Source: Candidatus Rokuibacteriota bacterium
GTDB lineage: Bacteria > Methylomirabilota > Methylomirabilia > Rokubacteriales > CSP1-6
NCBI GenBank assembly: GCA_016866775.1
Contig: VGLJ01000050.1
Coordinates: forward strand, 1-35,491
Direction of reading: 5' to 3'
DNA: 35,491 bases
Below are positions 32,343 to 35,491 of the stretch, one piece after another. How positions within the stretch are numbered: the stretch's first letter is position 1; every line of letters starts with the position of its first letter. The notes beneath the pieces were generated by a model. That model worked only from the letters and a program-made list of their open reading frames with translations, was not told the origin of the DNA and did no database searches. The position numbers and the translations under genes are program-made.

Positions 32343-33467
32343 ATGGCTCAGGAGCGCTTCGCCGACGTCGTCGAGCGGTTCGCGAACGGCTACGCCGATC
32401 TCGCGGCCGCGTCCCCGGAGATCCTCAAGAAGTGGCAGGACGAGCTCGAGCGCGGGTTCAAGCGGATGACGAACCTCGCGCAGATGGTGCAGAGCCCGGT
32501 CGAGCCGCGCACCGGGCAGACGCCGCGCGAGGAGATCTACCGGAAGGGCAAGGCGCGGCTCTATCGCTACGCCTCGAAGCGGACGCATCGCACGCCCGTG
32601 CTCTTCGTGCCGAACCTCGGGATCAGCCGGCCGTACATCTTCGATCTCCTGCCGGGCGGCAGCTTCATCGAGCACATGACGAAGGAGGGCTTCGACTTCT
32701 ACCTGCTCGACTGGGGCGTGTTCGGGCCCGAGGACAACGACCTGAGCTTCGAGGACTGCGTGGTCAAGATCCTGCCACGCGTGACGCGCAAGGTGCTCGA
32801 GTCGTCCGGCGCCCCGTCGCTCTCGGTGCTCGGCTACTGCATGGGCGCGCCGCTGTCCTCGTCGTTCGTGGCGTCGCATCCGGAAGTCCCGGTGAAGAAC
32901 TACATCAACATGGCGGGTCCGATCGACTTCTCGAAGGTCGGGATCTTCGGGCTCTGGCTCGACCGCCGCTTCTTCGACGTCGACCGCTTCATCGACACCA
33001 TGGGCTACCTGCCGGCCGACATGGTGAAGGCCGGCTTCAAGCTGCTGCGCCCCACCATGGACCTGTCCACGAACCTGAACCTCTGGTGGAACCTGTGGAA
33101 CGACAAGTACGTGGAGGGCTTCAACGCCCTCAACAAGTGGGCGAACGAGTACGTCGCGTTCCCAGGCGAGTTCTTCCGGCAGTGGGTGCGTGACTTCTAC
33201 CAGGGCAACAAGCTCTACCGCGGCGAGCTCGTCTTCGGCGGGCGCCCCGTGAAGCTCGAGGCCATCGACTGTCCCCTGTTCGTGGTCGGCGCGAAGGAGG
33301 ACTACATCGCCCCGCCGGCGTGCGTGCGGGCGCTGATGAGCGCCGTGCGCAGCCGCGACAAGGAATACATCGAGCTGCCCGGGGGCCACATCAGCCTGAT
33401 CGCCGGGCGGGGGGCGTCCGTGCATTGCTGGCCCCGCGTCTCGAGCTGGCTGGCGAGCCGGTCGTAG
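32343..33467 (+). CDS. phaC: Poly(3-hydroxyalkanoate) synthase, class III-like catalytic subunit
   Basis: 374 aa alpha/beta-hydrolase fold that polymerises 3-hydroxyacyl-CoA into PHA granules. The lipase-like box holds C166 (LGYCMGAPL); D320 (GAKEDYIAPP) and H349 (LPGGHISLIAG) complete the triad, matching C149/D302/H331 of Allochromatium PhaC in order and spacing. Length (about 350-375 aa) fits class III, which needs a PhaE partner; a PhaE-like protein lies at 34116. The N-terminal 60 residues (MAQERFADVVERFANGYADL) form an extra amphipathic helix. Polymer composition cannot be predicted. Confidence 0.93.
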   Translation: MAQERFADVVERFANGYADLAAASPEILKKWQDELERGFKRMTNLAQMVQSPVEPRTGQTPREEIYRKGKARLYRYASKRTHRTPVLFVPNLGISRPYIFDLLPGGSFIEHMTKEGFDFYLLDWGVFGPEDNDLSFEDCVVKILPRVTRKVLESSGAPSLSVLGYCMGAPLSSSFVASHPEVPVKNYINMAGPIDFSKVGIFGLWLDRRFFDVDRFIDTMGYLPADMVKAGFKLLRPTMDLSTNLNLWWNLWNDKYVEGFNALNKWANEYVAFPGEFFRQWVRDFYQGNKLYRGELVFGGRPVKLEAIDCPLFVVGAKEDYIAPPACVRALMSAVRSRDKEYIELPGGHISLIAGRGASVHCWPRVSSWLASRS

Positions 33468-33487
33468 CCTGTCCGCCAATTTTCCGT

Positions 33488-33515
33488 TTGACCCGCGGAG
33501 CCACCGCGGGATAAT
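33488..33515 (+). promoter_or_regulatory. Sigma70-like promoter of yjbQ
   Basis: TTGACC (33488-33493), 16-nt spacer, GATAAT (33510-33515), within the 125-bp gap after phaC. A leader of about 70 nt would follow, in which I recognise no structure. One of the better promoter matches in the window. Confidence 0.6.
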
Positions 33516-33592
33516 CCGTCGACGCTCGCGACGTATTGACGAGCTGCCCACGGACGAACGATCGACGCGTGTGACTGGAGTGGACGTCTGAG

Positions 33593-34021
33593 ATGAAGCC
33601 GTTCAACAGGTCACTGACGATCCGGACAGCGGACACGACCGAGGTGGCCGACCTCACCAAGCAGGTTCGTCAGGTCCTTCAGGAATCGATCGTGACAACG
33701 GGTATGGCGCTGGTCACGACGATGCATACGACATGTGCGGTTTTCGTCAACGAGTTCCAGAGCGCCCTGATGAACGATATCCTTGGCCTCGCGAATCGAT
33801 TGATGCCTGAGCGAGGCGGCTTCCGCCACGATGATCCGCGGTATTCCGATTGCGAGCGCGGAAACGCGCATGCGCATCTCCGCACCGCGCTGTTGGGACA
33901 GAACGTGACAGTGGGTGTGGTCGACGGTGAGCTCGTTCTCGGCCGGTTCCAGTCGATCATCTTCGCGGAGTTCGACGGGCCCAGGGTCCGCGAAGTCCGT
34001 GTCCAGGCCGTCGGTCAATAG
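33593..34021 (+). CDS. yjbQ: YjbQ/UPF0047 family protein (secondary thiamine-phosphate synthase-like)
   Basis: 142 aa. Signatures: VTTMHTTCAVFVNEFQ, FRHDDPRYSDCERGNAHAHL and GELVLGRFQSIIFAEFDGPR. The E. coli YjbQ has weak thiamine-phosphate synthase activity; the physiological role is unsettled. The conserved His, Cys and Asp residues suggest a metal or phosphate site. Codon use is less GC-biased than all its neighbours (frequent GAT, AAT, CGA, ATA, GTT), and it has its own strong promoter, so it looks like an insertion into the PHA cluster. Confidence 0.9.
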   Translation: MKPFNRSLTIRTADTTEVADLTKQVRQVLQESIVTTGMALVTTMHTTCAVFVNEFQSALMNDILGLANRLMPERGGFRHDDPRYSDCERGNAHAHLRTALLGQNVTVGVVDGELVLGRFQSIIFAEFDGPRVREVRVQAVGQ

Positions 34022-34115
34022 CGTGATCTGAAGGCTCATCGGGTTCTACGCCGGGTTGGCCGGGTCAGACGTGTCGGCGCGAAGCGTCATTCCCGGTATA
34101 CAGTAAGCTACCGGT

Positions 34116-34631
34116 ATGACCGACGTCAGCGCCGCCAGCCAGCAGCTCTTCGACATGTGGAAGAAGCAGATGGACGAGGGGGCGCAGGCCTGGACGCGCC
34201 TCCTCGGCCAGAACCCGACGCCGACGCCCGATCCGCTCTCGTTCTGGAAGCCGGCGATGGAGCACGGGCTCCAGACGTGGGCGCGGATCTTCGCGACCAC
34301 GCCGGTCTCGCCCGACCTCATGGCGCAGTGGAAGCAGTTCCTCGATCAGACCATCGAGGCGTGGTCGAAGGCGCTCGGGCAGGTGATGACGACCGACGCC
34401 TACGCGCGGGCCATGGGCAAGTCGCTGGAACAATGGCTCGCCAGCTACGCGCCGGTGAAGAAGCAGGCCGAGCAGTCCATCGACGCCGCGCTGCAGGCGC
34501 TGAACCTGCCCTCGCGCGCGCAGGTCACGTCGCTGGCCAAGCAGCTCGTGGATCTGGAGGAGCGTCTGGACCGCTTCGAGGACGGCATCGCGGCCGTGCT
34601 CCGGCGCCTCGAGGGCGGGAAAGCCGGATGA
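34116..34631 (+). CDS. PhaE/phasin-like PHA granule protein
   Basis: 171 aa, almost entirely helical and Trp/Gln-rich. The N-terminus (LFDMWKKQMDEGAQAWTRLL) and middle (LMAQWKQFLDQTIEAWSKAL) look like phasin repeats. The C-terminal LNLPSRAQVTSLAKQLVDLE plus ERLDRFE forms the coiled coil that ends PhaE and many phasins. It is about half the length of typical PhaE (around 350 aa), so it may be either the class III partner of PhaC or a phasin. TACAGT (34099-34104) may be the -10, with no Shine-Dalgarno before ATG 34116; the 94-bp gap before it shows nothing else. The stop overlaps the maoC ATG (ATGA). Confidence 0.72.
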   Translation: MTDVSAASQQLFDMWKKQMDEGAQAWTRLLGQNPTPTPDPLSFWKPAMEHGLQTWARIFATTPVSPDLMAQWKQFLDQTIEAWSKALGQVMTTDAYARAMGKSLEQWLASYAPVKKQAEQSIDAALQALNLPSRAQVTSLAKQLVDLEERLDRFEDGIAAVLRRLEGGKAG

Positions 34632-35200
34632 TCGGCCAGACGATCGCGGAGCTGCAGGAGGGCGATCACGCCGAGCTCACGCGCGTCGTCGCCGACGAGG
34701 ACATCGCCGGCTTCGTGGACGCCGTGGGCGACTACAACCCCGTGCACAGCGACCCGGCCTACGCGGCCACCACGATGTTCAAGACCCCGATCGCGCCGGG
34801 CATCTTCACCGCGGGTCTCATCTCCGCCGTCATCGGCACGACGCTGCCCGGCCCGGGCGCGATCTACCTCTCGCAGAGCCTGAAGTTCATGAAGCCGGTC
34901 TTCGCCGGCGACACGATCACGGCGCGCGTCGAGATCGCCGAGGTGATCCGCGACCGCAACCGCATCCGCCTGCGCACCCTCTGCGTGAACCAGCGTGGCG
35001 AGGAGGTCCTGTCGGGCGGGGCATGGGTCATGCCGTCGCGCACGCCGGTGGTCTACGAGTCGCGGCGGAACGGCCTGGCCACCCTCGCGACGTGGCCGCT
35101 CACCCCGTGGACGCTGGCGGCACAGACCCTGGCCGCGTGGAGTGCCTTGGGTCTCGCCCTCATGGGCGGGACGAGCGCTACATCAGCAAGCCGCCGTTGA
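34628..35200 (+). CDS. MaoC-like (R)-enoyl-CoA hydratase with C-terminal extension
   Basis: 190 aa. A single hot-dog domain with the hydratase 2 motif (GDYNPVHSDPAYAATTMFKTP) contains the catalytic Asp/His pair, followed by IAPGIFTAGLIS and FMKPVFAGDTITARVE. PhaJ-type enzymes of about 135 aa make (R)-3-hydroxyacyl-CoA for PHA synthesis from beta-oxidation intermediates. Here about 50 extra residues follow residue 140, including the amphipathic LAAQTLAAWSALGLALMGG, which could bind a granule or membrane. The last 23 bp overlap the convergent SDR gene. The PHA context and ATGA coupling to the PhaE-like gene support a PhaJ role. Confidence 0.85.
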   Translation: MIGQTIAELQEGDHAELTRVVADEDIAGFVDAVGDYNPVHSDPAYAATTMFKTPIAPGIFTAGLISAVIGTTLPGPGAIYLSQSLKFMKPVFAGDTITARVEIAEVIRDRNRIRLRTLCVNQRGEEVLSGGAWVMPSRTPVVYESRRNGLATLATWPLTPWTLAAQTLAAWSALGLALMGGTSATSASRR

Positions 35201-35491
35201 TCGAGACCTCGGCGCCGGTGATGTAGTCACCGTCCGCCGACACGAGGAACGCCACCGCGCGGCCCACTTCCTCGGCGCGGCCGAACCGCTTGAGCGGGAT
35301 CTGGCCGAGCAGCTTCTCGCGTACCTTCTCCGGAATGCTGTCGACCATCTCCGTCTCGATGAAGCCCGGCGCGACGGCGTTGACGGTGACGCCCTTGCCG
35401 GCGAGCTCCTTGGCGAGGGACTTGGTGAACGCCGCCACCCCCGCCTTCGAGGCCGCGTAGTTCGCCTGGCCGAAGTTGCCGATCTGCCCGA
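35178..35491 (-). CDS. FabG/PhaB-like 3-oxoacyl reductase, N-terminus outside the window
   Basis: The frame is open to the window edge; about 104 C-terminal residues are visible. The SDR catalytic motif is NYAASKAG (Tyr and Lys), preceded by GQIGNFGQA, and followed by VNAVAPGFIETEMVD, IPLKRFGRAEEVGRAVAFLV and the C-terminal YITGAEVSINGGLLM. The sequence is typical of FabG and of acetoacetyl-CoA reductase PhaB; next to PHA genes, PhaB is the likelier role but cannot be separated by sequence. It converges on and overlaps maoC by 23 bp. Confidence 0.88.
   Translation of the reverse strand, partial: GQIGNFGQANYAASKAGVAAFTKSLAKELAGKGVTVNAVAPGFIETEMVDSIPEKVREKLLGQIPLKRFGRAEEVGRAVAFLVSADGDYITGAEVSINGGLLM

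Overview
The window is a gene-dense, GC-rich (roughly 70%) bacterial chromosome segment with extreme third-position G/C preference and many stop/start overlaps. I see no tRNA, rRNA, CRISPR array, phage gene or transposase. The gene content (MeaB, a membrane FeS ETF oxidoreductase, class III-type PHA synthase, a luciferase-like monooxygenase, phosphonoacetate hydrolase, crotonases, di-heme cytochrome) fits an aerobic soil or subsurface heterotroph. My best guess is the Methylomirabilota/Rokubacteria or a similar deep-branching GC-rich Gram-negative; this is inference from gene style, not a database match.

Layout. (1) 1-6086, plus: a probable single transcript of overlapping genes: caspase-like protease (partial), MerR-TPR protein, purD, purE, tsaC, mobA, thiI. 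(2) 6098-8354, plus: rpiB, glyA, nrdR, then strong hairpins. (3) 8426-8531, minus: a possible transcription unit encoding a 12-residue Lys-rich peptide. (4) 8632-10796, plus: a B12-binding radical SAM enzyme with its own promoter. (5) 10909-12385, minus: a frameshifted exported-protein gene and a PyrE-like phosphoribosyltransferase. (6) 12482-15099, plus: tsaB, rimI, a di-heme cytochrome c and a cytochrome c-prime-like lipoprotein. (7) 15314-18654, plus: meaB, etfD-like oxidoreductase, DUF1232 protein. (8) 18772-21357, minus: TPR/beta-barrel outer-membrane protein, a lipoprotein, a lone receiver domain. (9) 21435-24554: phnA (plus), galE (minus), CPBP protease (plus). (10) 24598-26925, plus: an overlapping operon of 2-keto-4-pentenoate hydratase, NUDIX, crotonase and a small Cys-rich protein. 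(11) sppA (minus) diverging from a threonine/serine dehydratase (plus). (12) 28831-35491: a luciferase-like oxidoreductase diverging from a FadR-type TetR regulator, followed by crotonase, SDR, SCP2 protein, PHA synthase, YjbQ, a PhaE/phasin-like protein, a MaoC hydratase, and a convergent FabG/PhaB-like SDR cut by the window end.

Most genes belong to recognised families, so the novelty is mainly in the architecture between and across genes. Four features stand out. Four gene pairs join at a CTGA tetranucleotide, where the only start that fits the downstream protein well is a CTG overlapping the upstream TGA. Many transcription units have a -10 hexamer (often TGCTANNNT) only 6-10 nt before the start codon with no Shine-Dalgarno, which suggests widespread leaderless mRNAs; sppA and the dehydratase may share one palindromic -10. 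Two families of dispersed intergenic multi-hairpin repeats occur, and one of them has been translated into C-terminal tails of PurD and GalE. Finally, a well-formed promoter/SD/terminator unit encodes a tiny polylysine peptide.

Metabolically the right half ties fatty-acid and short-chain acyl-CoA turnover (EtfD, MeaB, crotonases, SDRs, FadR) to polyhydroxyalkanoate storage (PhaC, PhaE-like, MaoC, PhaB-like). The left half is housekeeping: purine and one-carbon metabolism, tRNA modification (t6A through TsaC and TsaB, s4U through ThiI) and molybdenum cofactor maturation.
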